Positions 7,964 through 17,465 of a stretch of 20,367 nucleotides of DNA are shown here, one piece after another. A model generated the notes under the pieces. That model was not told the origin of the DNA and searched no databases. It worked only from the letters and a program-made list of their open reading frames with translations. How positions within the stretch are numbered: position 1 is the first letter of the stretch; each line of letters starts with the position of its first letter. The position numbers and the translations under genes were made by a program. The DNA is from a virus, in IMG/VR virus record IMGVR_UViG_3300017740_000118, positions 1 to 20,367 of that record. One strand, 5' to 3'.

Positions 7964-8839
7964 ATGGGATTAATAACACAAACAGGACAACAGTATTATA
8001 GTACAGCCTCGCCAACTCCGTTTGGTGATTATCAATTTACATCTTTAGAGCATATTATCAATCAGTTTATTATAGCTTACGTTGGTGAGGATAAGATTAT
8101 ACCTAAGGTAAAAAGAACTGATGTTGCTTTTCACGCTCAAAGAGCTTTGCAAGAATTATCTTTTGATACATTTAAATCTACAAAGTCTCAAGAGATAGTT
8201 TTACCATCATCACTAACCATGAAGCTGCCACAAGATTATGTTAACTATGTTAAGTTTACGTGGAGCGATTCAGCGGGCATAGAACATGTTATATATCCAG
8301 CAGCAAAAACTTCAAACCCACTTCAAGTACAGCAAGATGCAGCGGGTACTTATCTTTATGATAGCACCGCTTTAGATGTTGATAATACATCGACTACTAA
8401 TGCAAATTATCAAGCAGCTACACCTAACGATCTTGATGATTCTGCTAGCGACGAGATATACGCGGCTTTAGCTGGTCAAAGATATGGTATTGATCCTCAA
8501 TACTCCCAAGTAAATGGATCGTTTTTTATAGACGAACTAACGGGATTAGTTCACTTTAGTTCTAATATTGCTGGAAAAACTGTGATAATAAAATACATAA
8601 GCGATAGTCTTGGAACAGATGCCGAAATGAAGGTTCATAAGTTTGCTGAAGAAGCGATGTATAAATGGATAGCACACGCTATACTATCTACAAAAGCAAA
8701 TGTACAAGAATATATCGTACAAAGATTTAAAAAAGAAAGATTTGCTGAGGTAAGAAAAGCTAAATTAAGATTATCTAATATTAAATTAGAAGAGATTACT
8801 CAAATTTTAAGAGGTAAATCGAAACAAATAAAACACTAA
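7964..8839 (+). CDS. Probable tail connector / tail accessory protein (291 aa)
   Basis: The protein opens with a short polar arm, then a helical domain (SLEHIINQFIIAYVGEDKII, VAFHAQRALQELSFDTFKS) and a beta segment with LPSSLTMKLPQDYVNYVKFT and HVIYPAAKTSNP. The helical start with HAQRALQE resembles the P22 gp4-like tail accessory proteins that plug the portal and bind the tail in podoviruses and crAss-like phages; this is a likeness by eye. Residues near 240-291 are basic and helical (KERFAEVRKAKLRLSNIKLE), suited to contact with DNA or portal. It sits 3 bases after the other connector gene and 4 bases before the giant tail gene, forming one tight unit. An alternative is a tail tubular protein A-type ring. 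Confidence 0.62.
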   Translation: MGLITQTGQQYYSTASPTPFGDYQFTSLEHIINQFIIAYVGEDKIIPKVKRTDVAFHAQRALQELSFDTFKSTKSQEIVLPSSLTMKLPQDYVNYVKFTWSDSAGIEHVIYPAAKTSNPLQVQQDAAGTYLYDSTALDVDNTSTTNANYQAATPNDLDDSASDEIYAALAGQRYGIDPQYSQVNGSFFIDELTGLVHFSSNIAGKTVIIKYISDSLGTDAEMKVHKFAEEAMYKWIAHAILSTKANVQEYIVQRFKKERFAEVRKAKLRLSNIKLEEITQILRGKSKQIKH

Positions 8840-8843
8840 TTAA

Positions 8844-11800
8844 ATGCCAGAGTTAAAACGTAACTTTACGAAAGGTCGAATGAACAAAGACCTTGACGAA
8901 AGAATGGTACCTGACGGCGAGTATAGAGACGCTTTAAACGTTGAGATTTCAACATCAGAAGGCTCTAACGTTGGTACTATCCAAACTTTAAAGGGTAATA
9001 CAAACGTCATCACAGGTACTGTTTTATCAAATCTAACCGCGGGCACTAACCTATTTAGCAATGCTAGTTGTGTTGGTAGTATCGTTGATAATAAGTCTAA
9101 CAAGTTGTATTGGTTTGTGGCTGATTCTGGTATAAATTACGATGCTAGTTGGTCCACTGGAAACTCGGCTAACAATACTTATTCCCACGCTGAACAAGAT
9201 GCCTCTGGAACAGTTAGTGTTGTGCATAAAGTTTACTCTGATTATATTTTAGAGTACGACGATAATGCAAAAGAGTGTAATTGGATTGCTGTAGAAAACT
9301 ACAAAGTAGAAACTGTTATATCAAATGACAGTCATAGTACTGGTACTACTCCAGGAGATCATTTACATGTTAGTAATCTTGGTTTACCTGGAGACATACG
9401 ACCAGTTGGAATACAAGTTGGTATGGACGTTTTGGTTAATGGTATAAACACTAGAATAACAAAAATAGAAGAAGATGACACTGGTAGTTGGAATGGTTGG
9501 AGAGTTTATACTGAGCATGCTGCCGCTGACTTTCCTGGTTTAGGAACTATTACCGCTGGTACTAGTATTACTTTTACACTACCAAAAGAAAAAAGAGCTT
9601 TAGGGTTTTCTCACTTTGCAAACACTAGGCCTGGTAAACTTATAACCGGTATAAACGTTATTGATGATCTTTTATTCTGGACGGATAATTTAACAGAGCC
9701 TAAAAAAATAAACATAGAAAGGTGTAAGTACGGATCGACATACGGACCGCACGATAACTCAGCGTCTACACAACCTAGTGCTACCGCGCTATTCCACTCT
9801 TCCGTGTCTGGTGTTATAGTTAACTCAACATATGGAACTAGAAAGTACCCAACATTATTAATAGTAAACGGTTTAATACCATCAAGCGACAATTATAGAC
9901 TAGCATTAAAAACTACTTATGCTTCTGCTATTTTATATCCTTTTTTATCTTACCAACACACAACAGTAATTAAAAAATCTCCATTAACTCCTTTGAAGCT
10001 AACTATGTCCAAAGCTTCTAACTTGCAGTCTAATTTACTTGATTCCAAGGATGGCGTTTTAGTTGTAGATACTAATATTACCCTTGATGAGGTTGCACCT
10101 GGAAGCGGTACTTCTAATTACTTTTTTGATAACTTTGGTGTAAGACACCCAAGTGGTTATACTGGTTTAGACACTATTACCTTTCCACAGGTAATGGATT
10201 GGAAGGAGAGTGATATTATCGAGTTTTACCCAACCAATGACGATGCTGGTTTTGAAGACGAAGCTTTAGTTACTTTAGAAATAACTAGCGCTGTAAACGG
10301 GGTGACTTTTGGGTTCGAGATACAATCTATATCATCAGCAGTGTTACAATCTTTTCGTAATTGGAATGTTAAGTTGCAAGGTAAAGATCCTTTATTTGAG
10401 TTTAAATTTCCAAGATTCGCTTATAGGTGGAGATACGAGGATGGTGAGTACTCTACTTACTCGCCTTTTTCTGAAGTAGCGTTTTTACCAGAAGAATTTG
10501 ATTATTTTCCAAAAAAAGGTTTTAACCTTGGTATGACAAATAACTTGAGATATTTACTACTTTCTAATTTCAAACCAACAACAATGCCACTTGACGTTGT
10601 TGAGATAGACATTGTATACAAGGAATCAAACTCACCAAATATTTATACTGTTGAAACTATAAAGTCTCCAAGTTTTCGTGTTGAAAGTTTAAACACTATA
10701 GATTTTGACGGGGACGATGGGTGGAAGGGTTTAATTGAGGGAACTTCTGGTACTAGTGTGGAGGCTCCAAATACTTTAGAAGAGGTAATGGAGGTGGTTG
10801 GAATAAACACTTTCTCTGGAGATTATGTTTATCAAAATGGAACATACTACATTGGGGTTGAGTCTCTTACTAACATGAGAGTAGGTAGTGTTATTAGATG
10901 GCCGAATCTCAACCCTCAGATACCAACAGCACTCACCGCAAACGTCGTTGTTACTGAAATTATACAAGAGGCTTATACAGAGGTGGATCCCTTAACTGGT
11001 TTAACAGTAAGTGGAGTACGCGATTATATATCATTAAATCATAACGACCCAACAACCCCTACAGCTGTTACGATAAATAGCGCTAGTAATTGGTATACAG
11101 CTGGCACAGAGATATTAGCATACGATATGCAACCTAGAAGACCAGCGGTTTATTTAGACCACCCACAGGGTTCTCTAGAAGTAAAGACTGATATGATTCA
11201 TGCTACTTTACCCGCGAATCAATTGCTAAGGCCTTGGGACAATGTACCTAGAAAATCACTATCGCAAGAGGTTAGTGGGAATAGAGTTGTTTATGGTAAT
11301 TATGTTCAAAATTACGATTTAAAAGATGTGACGGGTAAAATTGTTAAACAGGAATTTAAAGTTGCAAGTGGATATAGAAAAAATATTCGAGAAAACATAA
11401 GGTACAATGCACAGACAGCTTTGTTAAACCCTACGACTGGAGCCACTATTCCTTGGTGGCACTCATTAAACACGATACCGCTAGCTGCGGCAGAGCCAGA
11501 AAGATCTATAAAATCTATACGTGATTATCAAATTGGCGTTGTTTTTTCTGACGAGTTTGGAAGACAGACGCCAGTACAAACCCACGAAACTGGAGTTTTA
11601 AAAATTCCTAAAGCACGTGCTATTAATTACAACGGTTTGAATATTAAGTTAAAAAGATACAATTATCCAGAGTGGGCAACACACTATAAGTATTATATAA
11701 AAGAAAACGCTAACGAGTATTATAATTTAGCAATGGATCGTTTTTACGACGCTGAAGATGGTAATGTTTGGTTATCATTTCCTTCTTCTGAAAGAAACAA

Positions 11801-14800
11801 GGTGGACGAAGAGACTTTTTTGATACTTAAAAAACAACATGATACCGATGTTTTTGTAAAAGAAGACGCTAGGTATAAGATATTAGCTATAGAAAATGAA
11901 GCTCCTGACTTTGTAAAAACAAAATATGATACTTTTGGTATAGTAAGCATCGACCCGTGGCCGACGACTGGAGAACCGAGATTCCAAAATCTTCACATTG
12001 ACATTCCTAGTTCGCATTTTGGTAACGGTGGGGCTTTTTATGGTGCCACTAGTGCTACAGATAGGGTTATGCGAATATTAGATGCCACTAATATATCGCG
12101 ATGGTACAACATCGTGAGTATAGAAACTTACGGTGGCAACAAAAGGGTTAGAGTAGAAAAGAACTTTGAGATAGACATGGCGTTTACCACAGACGACAAT
12201 ACGAATACCGGCGCTATAAACCCAAATTTATCCGTTGAAATCGCTAAAAAAGTAACTAAAATACTCCCAGAGTTTGAGGGAAGGTTTTTTGCGAAGATTT
12301 ATAGAGATGCTGTTGTTGAGAAAAATATACTTGCTTTTACTGCAAATAAAGACTATATTACAACTACACTACTAAAACTAGGACACTCTGATAACATTAC
12401 AGATGCTAAGAACCGTTGGAGATATACGTATAGCGGTGTGAGTGATTTTGGGGGAAGATGGTGGTGTTCCCACGAAGATCCTTACAATGTGCTTGAGGAT
12501 TTTGACGGTTCTCCCGTACTATATGGGCTAAGAAGTAGTACCTTAGATGTTCAAATACACTGGGGTTGGGAAGGCACGGAACATTGGGGTATAACTAGGC
12601 ATGGTAATAATTTTAGAGCAACCAACGCGGTTAAAGATCAAGCCACTAAACTGCGTAATGGTGGGCAGTTATTTAGATGGAAAGGAGATACAACTGTGTA
12701 TAGGGTCGTAAAGGGTAAGGAAAGAGGACAGCGTAATTACAACAAATCAAAATATGCCTCTAATCATAGTGTTGCTATAAGAATGTACTTTGAGCCAAAA
12801 GTTGGTGATACGAGTGGAATTAATAACACCGGTTTAGACGCGGTTGGACAACCGTGTTCGGGTTATGATCCTAGATACAAAAACGCAGAAGGAACCACTG
12901 GTGGCGCTTATAAAGACATTACCTTTTCATCAACTTGGAGTAAATCAGCTTGGATATACAACAACTTAAGCACCGCATCTTACAATAGAAGTATAGAGTT
13001 TTTAGAGGAGTTTATTCCAAATAACAGTTACAGTAGTGATAACCCAGCTATATGGGAGACAGAACCAAAAGAAAATGTTGATGTTGACATTTACAATGAA
13101 GCAAGTGAATGTTATCCTATTAGAGACGAGTGGAACCCTTACTTAAGTCAATTTACTTCTCACACTTATTACAATAGTTGGAATCCAATTAGTTATTATA
13201 ATTGTTTTTCTTTTGCTAATGGTGTTGAATCCAATAGAATCAGAGATGACTTTAACGCTGTTACAATAGACAAGGGACCTAAAGTATCTACCGTGTTAGC
13301 AGAGCAGTATAGAGAAGAGCGTAGGAAATCTGGTTTAATTTATTCTGGTATATACAACTCAACAAGTGGTGTAAATAGATTGAATCAGTTTATAATGGCT
13401 GAGAAGATTACAAAAGATTTAAACCCTACGTATGGTAGTATCCAAAAACTATGGTCAAAAGACACTAGTTTGGTTGCCTTCTGCGAAGATAGAGTAATAG
13501 GTATAACCGCTAATAAAGACGCTTTATATAATGCTGATGGAAACCCACAACTTATCGCTTCGGACAAAGTGCTTGGGGACGCAAAACCTTACACTGGTGA
13601 TTTTGGTATATCTACAGACCCAGAATCATTTGCCTTTGATCAATATAGAGCTTACTTCACCGATAAATCTAGAGGGGCTGTTATAAGATTTTCTCAAAAC
13701 GGTTTAACACCAATATCCGACATGGGTATGAAAGATTACTTTAGAGACGCTTTTCAGTTTCAAAATATTGATTTAAACGGTAGTTACGATACTAACAAAA
13801 GATTATACAACTTAAGCGTAAAACTAGGTTCAACTGCAACCTCAGAGACAGCTGGATGTAGTGATGGTATGGACGTAGCGTTTATAATTGATTACACCTC
13901 TAGCATGGAGAATGCTATTGAAAACGTGAAAACTGGAGTTGCCGCAATAGCGACACACATATCAACGTTAAGCACTTCTAACGACTATAGATTAAGTTTA
14001 TCGATACATGATGAATACGCTACAGAGGCCCCGTACGATAGTACAGAGCCGTTGTATTTAGCGCTTCCTGATTACACAAACTTACCCGCGAGTCAAAGAA
14101 GCGTGACAACAAGTGCTGCTACTAGTACAACTGGTATCGCGTATGGTGGTGGTGGATTTAACAGTCAAGTCTACGGTGGTACAAGAACCTATTACAGAAC
14201 AGCGTTGGAAATGTTCAGTATCAACAACGAAGCTTCATTCTCATCGCAACTCGCTAAATTAAATACCGCCGCACTTCCTCTTGGTTGGGGGTGGGGGCAC
14301 AACATGCCAGAGTCAACTGACACATTAGTAGAGATGGTTGCAAACGCAGCTTTTACTGGACAGTGGAGAAGTGGTGTTGCTAAGTATATCGTAATAATGA
14401 CAGACGCTAATCCCGCTGGTGAAGACGATTTTTTTGACTCTGCTGACACGGTTATTTTAGCCAATTTAGCCGCTGACTTAGTAGCGCAAGATATAAAGGC
14501 AATAGTTGTTGGTCTGGGGGTAAATATGCCAGATGATATTGTTATAGGGGCTACACCTACGTATCCTTGGAGAGATTTTGCAGATGCTACTGGTGGTATT
14601 TGGGACGACGCCGTTCCTAACGGTTACAGCACAGCTGTTATTGACGCTTTATCAGACCTGTGTGATATAACCATCAGTCCTTCTATCAACACAACTCCAC
14701 CAAGCTTTATTACTACGGTTAGTTTTAGCGAGGATTCAAAAGGTTGGACAAGTTTTAAATCTTGGCTACAAGAATCTGGCGCAAGTTTAAACAACAAGTA

Positions 14801-15254
14801 CTTTACTTTTAGCGGAGCAGCATTGTATCAACATCACAGCAACGAAACTAGGAATAATTTTTACGGTATACAGTACCCTTCAACTGTATGTGTTATTTTT
14901 AATGATATGCCGGGTAGTGTTAAAAACTTTAGTTCACTAAGCTACGAGGGTAGTCAATCAAAAATTGATATAAACATTACTGATGGAGAGTATTACAACA
15001 ACGCAGCTGTGGATGGGTGGTTTGCAGAGTTGATAACAACAGACCTAGAAACAGGGTTTATACCTGAGTTTAAAAATAAAGAAGGTAAATGGTTTAATTA
15101 CATAAGAGGGAATCAAACCAACAACTTATCTAATCTTGATGTAAGTCAATTTTCAACACAAGGTATTGGTAGACCTTCGGTTGTCGCTACGACGCAGGAT
15201 CCTAGAGTAGATAAATATACATTAACAATCCAGGATACTGGAGATACAGATTAA
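8844..15254 (+). CDS. Giant tail hub/stabilisation protein with inserted VWA domain (2136 aa)
   Basis: This is probably the main body of a short tail. The start (NFTKGRMNKDLDERMVPDGE, then YRDALNVEIS) is typical of podovirus tail stabilisation or nozzle proteins. Further recognisable parts are the KYYIKENANEYYNLAMDRFY region (about residue 960), NPAIWETEPKE (about 1400) and a beta-propeller-like part with YTGDFGISTDPESFAFDQYR (from about 1583). A VWA domain fills about 1662-1957: the metal-binding motif D-Y-T-S-S starts at D1683, NMPESTDTLVEM gives the second loop, and MTDANP holds T1853 and D1854. After it the tail fold resumes with VSFSEDSKGWTSFKSWL (1959 on) and a conserved C-terminus. C1672 and C1940 bracket the VWA. 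At 2136 aa it is large for the family. The tail role is well supported by neighbours; the VWA role is unknown, perhaps receptor or protein binding. Confidence 0.8.
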   Translation: MPELKRNFTKGRMNKDLDERMVPDGEYRDALNVEISTSEGSNVGTIQTLKGNTNVITGTVLSNLTAGTNLFSNASCVGSIVDNKSNKLYWFVADSGINYDASWSTGNSANNTYSHAEQDASGTVSVVHKVYSDYILEYDDNAKECNWIAVENYKVETVISNDSHSTGTTPGDHLHVSNLGLPGDIRPVGIQVGMDVLVNGINTRITKIEEDDTGSWNGWRVYTEHAAADFPGLGTITAGTSITFTLPKEKRALGFSHFANTRPGKLITGINVIDDLLFWTDNLTEPKKINIERCKYGSTYGPHDNSASTQPSATALFHSSVSGVIVNSTYGTRKYPTLLIVNGLIPSSDNYRLALKTTYASAILYPFLSYQHTTVIKKSPLTPLKLTMSKASNLQSNLLDSKDGVLVVDTNITLDEVAPGSGTSNYFFDNFGVRHPSGYTGLDTITFPQVMDWKESDIIEFYPTNDDAGFEDEALVTLEITSAVNGVTFGFEIQSISSAVLQSFRNWNVKLQGKDPLFEFKFPRFAYRWRYEDGEYSTYSPFSEVAFLPEEFDYFPKKGFNLGMTNNLRYLLLSNFKPTTMPLDVVEIDIVYKESNSPNIYTVETIKSPSFRVESLNTIDFDGDDGWKGLIEGTSGTSVEAPNTLEEVMEVVGINTFSGDYVYQNGTYYIGVESLTNMRVGSVIRWPNLNPQIPTALTANVVVTEIIQEAYTEVDPLTGLTVSGVRDYISLNHNDPTTPTAVTINSASNWYTAGTEILAYDMQPRRPAVYLDHPQGSLEVKTDMIHATLPANQLLRPWDNVPRKSLSQEVSGNRVVYGNYVQNYDLKDVTGKIVKQEFKVASGYRKNIRENIRYNAQTALLNPTTGATIPWWHSLNTIPLAAAEPERSIKSIRDYQIGVVFSDEFGRQTPVQTHETGVLKIPKARAINYNGLNIKLKRYNYPEWATHYKYYIKENANEYYNLAMDRFYDAEDGNVWLSFPSSERNKVDEETFLILKKQHDTDVFVKEDARYKILAIENEAPDFVKTKYDTFGIVSIDPWPTTGEPRFQNLHIDIPSSHFGNGGAFYGATSATDRVMRILDATNISRWYNIVSIETYGGNKRVRVEKNFEIDMAFTTDDNTNTGAINPNLSVEIAKKVTKILPEFEGRFFAKIYRDAVVEKNILAFTANKDYITTTLLKLGHSDNITDAKNRWRYTYSGVSDFGGRWWCSHEDPYNVLEDFDGSPVLYGLRSSTLDVQIHWGWEGTEHWGITRHGNNFRATNAVKDQATKLRNGGQLFRWKGDTTVYRVVKGKERGQRNYNKSKYASNHSVAIRMYFEPKVGDTSGINNTGLDAVGQPCSGYDPRYKNAEGTTGGAYKDITFSSTWSKSAWIYNNLSTASYNRSIEFLEEFIPNNSYSSDNPAIWETEPKENVDVDIYNEASECYPIRDEWNPYLSQFTSHTYYNSWNPISYYNCFSFANGVESNRIRDDFNAVTIDKGPKVSTVLAEQYREERRKSGLIYSGIYNSTSGVNRLNQFIMAEKITKDLNPTYGSIQKLWSKDTSLVAFCEDRVIGITANKDALYNADGNPQLIASDKVLGDAKPYTGDFGISTDPESFAFDQYRAYFTDKSRGAVIRFSQNGLTPISDMGMKDYFRDAFQFQNIDLNGSYDTNKRLYNLSVKLGSTATSETAGCSDGMDVAFIIDYTSSMENAIENVKTGVAAIATHISTLSTSNDYRLSLSIHDEYATEAPYDSTEPLYLALPDYTNLPASQRSVTTSAATSTTGIAYGGGGFNSQVYGGTRTYYRTALEMFSINNEASFSSQLAKLNTAALPLGWGWGHNMPESTDTLVEMVANAAFTGQWRSGVAKYIVIMTDANPAGEDDFFDSADTVILANLAADLVAQDIKAIVVGLGVNMPDDIVIGATPTYPWRDFADATGGIWDDAVPNGYSTAVIDALSDLCDITISPSINTTPPSFITTVSFSEDSKGWTSFKSWLQESGASLNNKYFTFSGAALYQHHSNETRNNFYGIQYPSTVCVIFNDMPGSVKNFSSLSYEGSQSKIDINITDGEYYNNAAVDGWFAELITTDLETGFIPEFKNKEGKWFNYIRGNQTNNLSNLDVSQFSTQGIGRPSVVATTQDPRVDKYTLTIQDTGDTD

Positions 15255-15258
15255 ATAA

Positions 15259-17463
15259 ATGGCAAATAACTATACAATAACATCTAGTGTTACGCAGGAG
15301 AATGTTGGTGATTCAGTAGTCAATGGAACCATACCCTCGAGTGTTGAGTTAACTATAACACCAGACACAGGTTTTGTTTTACAAGCTTCCGATTTTAGTA
15401 TAGGAACAACCTTACCAATAGAGGTTGCTTCTGTTTCCTTTGCAGACACTGGAACAGCTTTAGACCCAACAAACACAGTTGTAGCTACAGTTAATCTAGC
15501 TAGTTGGTATACCATGCCTAACAACTCAGATGTTATCAATATTGATATTGACGGTAGGACACAAGGTTTTAAACCAAGATTAAACTTTACGTCTGTTGTG
15601 GCAGTTGATGCTAATTTTAATGCGGTTTTGAGTGCTGAGGGTGGAACTGGAAGTATTACCTCATCAACCGTTGACTCGATCAAAACAGACACTTATTCAG
15701 GAATGGTTGACCAAAATAAGAACACTTTGGTGTGTACAATGAACATAAGTTTAGCTGATAGCCTAAAACACATGGCAAGTCAACCTTCTTACAGGTTATC
15801 TTCTAGTGACAGTTCTAGGTGGGGCTCTACAACCTCCCCTACGTACGACAGTGAAAACCAGCTTACAGGTATAGTGTATAGTTTTTACTATAACATGGGT
15901 GGTAGTGATATAGACACGTCTCTTGGTGAGAGTATAATATGGTCGCTACCGTCTGTTGTCGAAAACAACAAGACCATAAAGCATATTAGTGGCGCTTATT
16001 ACACTAATTATGAGAACGAATCCATATTACCAGCAGAAAACACCGACCTACAACTAAACGTTGTGGGTAGTGAAACTGGTGATTATGATATAAAAATTGA
16101 AGATACAAATGGTTTAACTTACGATTTTAGCACAAACACCTTTACAAGAGAACAAACGTCTTCTGGTATACAGCGGATATATTCTAAAGAACAACAGGAA
16201 CTACTCGGCCGAGTTGCGTATTTAAATTCACACACTATAAGTTTTCCTGCTTATTTCAAGGAATCTGGATATGATTTTCACTTCAAAACAACTATAACTC
16301 CATCCGATTGGTCAAATGCAAGTGGAACTAGTACTGATCCTCACGTTATAACACTAAGGCAATTTGGAGAGGTTGACTGCGTGTTGTCCACAACAGCCGG
16401 AACGTACGGTACGACTGTTGCTGATACTGTTATAAAAAGCATAACAAACGGAATACCACTATCCACATTATCAAGCTTTATTCCAGCTGACTTCCCAACA
16501 AGAAGTACGAGTAATAATGGGTATTTCTCGTCAACACAAGCTTTAGGGTATACTGTTAATGGTACGGTTTCTTCACATACCCACGTTAGCACGTCTGTTG
16601 TCTTAACGGCAACATCGGCTACTTTAAAACTACAAACCGGAGATAGTGTTACCGGCACGGGTATTGCCACAGATACAACGATAACAGTTGACGGCACTAG
16701 CACTATTGTTTTAAGCAAATCGTCTACCGAAACTATTACTGGTACACTAGTATTCACAAGAACAGTTGGTATATCTAGACAACCTTTAGCTACGGATATA
16801 CACAATGTTATCCCAACCGCTTCATACAGTCCATATTACTATGATTTTAGTGTAATAGAGAGCACGACAAACTCCACGTTGGTAAAAGTAGACCCTACAG
16901 ATGCAACTAATATCTCTGTAGGTATGCTTGTGGAGGGTTATAATGTAATAGGTTACCCAACGGTAGTATCGCATTCAAACGGTATTGTAGAGTTGTCACA
17001 AGCACAAACAATATCTATAGGAGAAAACTTAACTTTTTCTGCTGGAAGATCTTTAGATATAAGTAGATTAGAAGTGACTGGGGCTGGAACAGCAGCTTGT
17101 AAGTTGATTGTGGAGGGAAGCGTGCTTAGAATGGGTTATGGCGACACTTTAGATGCTTTGATTTTAGCTAACTTTATAACAACATACGCAGCACCTACAA
17201 TAGTAGCTGCAACAGCAACTTGTACACTTGACAGTAGTATTACTATAGAACCTTTGTCCGGTTGTACTACTCATACTGGCGTGCTTACGATAGAAGCTAT
17301 TGGAGTGGTAGGGAAAGGTAATGCTAAGATTAGCGATAACAAGCAGTCTATACTATACGTTGCTCCAACAAGTGGTAGCTCTGATACTATAACATATACT
17401 ATAAGCGATGGGGTTAGCGCGACTACAAGTGCTCAAAACATCGTGGTAACTTTAAGACCTTAA
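15259..17463 (+). CDS. Tail fibre / adhesin-like beta-rich protein (734 aa)
   Basis: The protein is rich in Thr, Ser, Val and Gly with little charge, as in phage fibres and surface adhesins. The N-terminal part (ELTITPDTGFVLQASDFSIG, about residues 27-46, through NVINIDIDG-like strands) looks like an Ig-type domain known from phage tail proteins. Two copies of a beta module of the form TL-x-V-x-D-x-T-x-G-x-x-V-x-G-x-G-I occur at about residues 447-500 and 535-596. The last 90 residues contain ILYVAPTSGSSDTITYTISD, a cadherin- or Big-like Ig domain common in cell-surface binding. It starts 4 bases after the giant tail gene and likely attaches to it. Receptor binding is inferred; a minor tail or head-fibre protein is the alternative. 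No collagen repeats or hydrolase motif were seen. Confidence 0.65.
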   Translation: MANNYTITSSVTQENVGDSVVNGTIPSSVELTITPDTGFVLQASDFSIGTTLPIEVASVSFADTGTALDPTNTVVATVNLASWYTMPNNSDVINIDIDGRTQGFKPRLNFTSVVAVDANFNAVLSAEGGTGSITSSTVDSIKTDTYSGMVDQNKNTLVCTMNISLADSLKHMASQPSYRLSSSDSSRWGSTTSPTYDSENQLTGIVYSFYYNMGGSDIDTSLGESIIWSLPSVVENNKTIKHISGAYYTNYENESILPAENTDLQLNVVGSETGDYDIKIEDTNGLTYDFSTNTFTREQTSSGIQRIYSKEQQELLGRVAYLNSHTISFPAYFKESGYDFHFKTTITPSDWSNASGTSTDPHVITLRQFGEVDCVLSTTAGTYGTTVADTVIKSITNGIPLSTLSSFIPADFPTRSTSNNGYFSSTQALGYTVNGTVSSHTHVSTSVVLTATSATLKLQTGDSVTGTGIATDTTITVDGTSTIVLSKSSTETITGTLVFTRTVGISRQPLATDIHNVIPTASYSPYYYDFSVIESTTNSTLVKVDPTDATNISVGMLVEGYNVIGYPTVVSHSNGIVELSQAQTISIGENLTFSAGRSLDISRLEVTGAGTAACKLIVEGSVLRMGYGDTLDALILANFITTYAAPTIVAATATCTLDSSITIEPLSGCTTHTGVLTIEAIGVVGKGNAKISDNKQSILYVAPTSGSSDTITYTISDGVSATTSAQNIVVTLRP

Positions 17464-17465
17464 AT

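Noticed and set aside
13857-14663. VWA domain as a defence or toxin-system component
   Set aside because: VWA proteins occur in some defence systems, but here the domain is in frame inside a tail protein, with no ATPase, kinase or nuclease partner next to it.
15270-15692. Open frame of 140 codons on the minus strand
   Set aside because: It is the shadow of the start of the fibre-like gene, with low-complexity composition and no separate evidence.
16341-16805. Open frame of 154 codons on the minus strand
   Set aside because: It lies wholly inside the fibre-like gene, opposite a Thr/Val-rich protein whose complement gives Val/Thr/Ser-rich text with few stops. No start context or neighbours support it.
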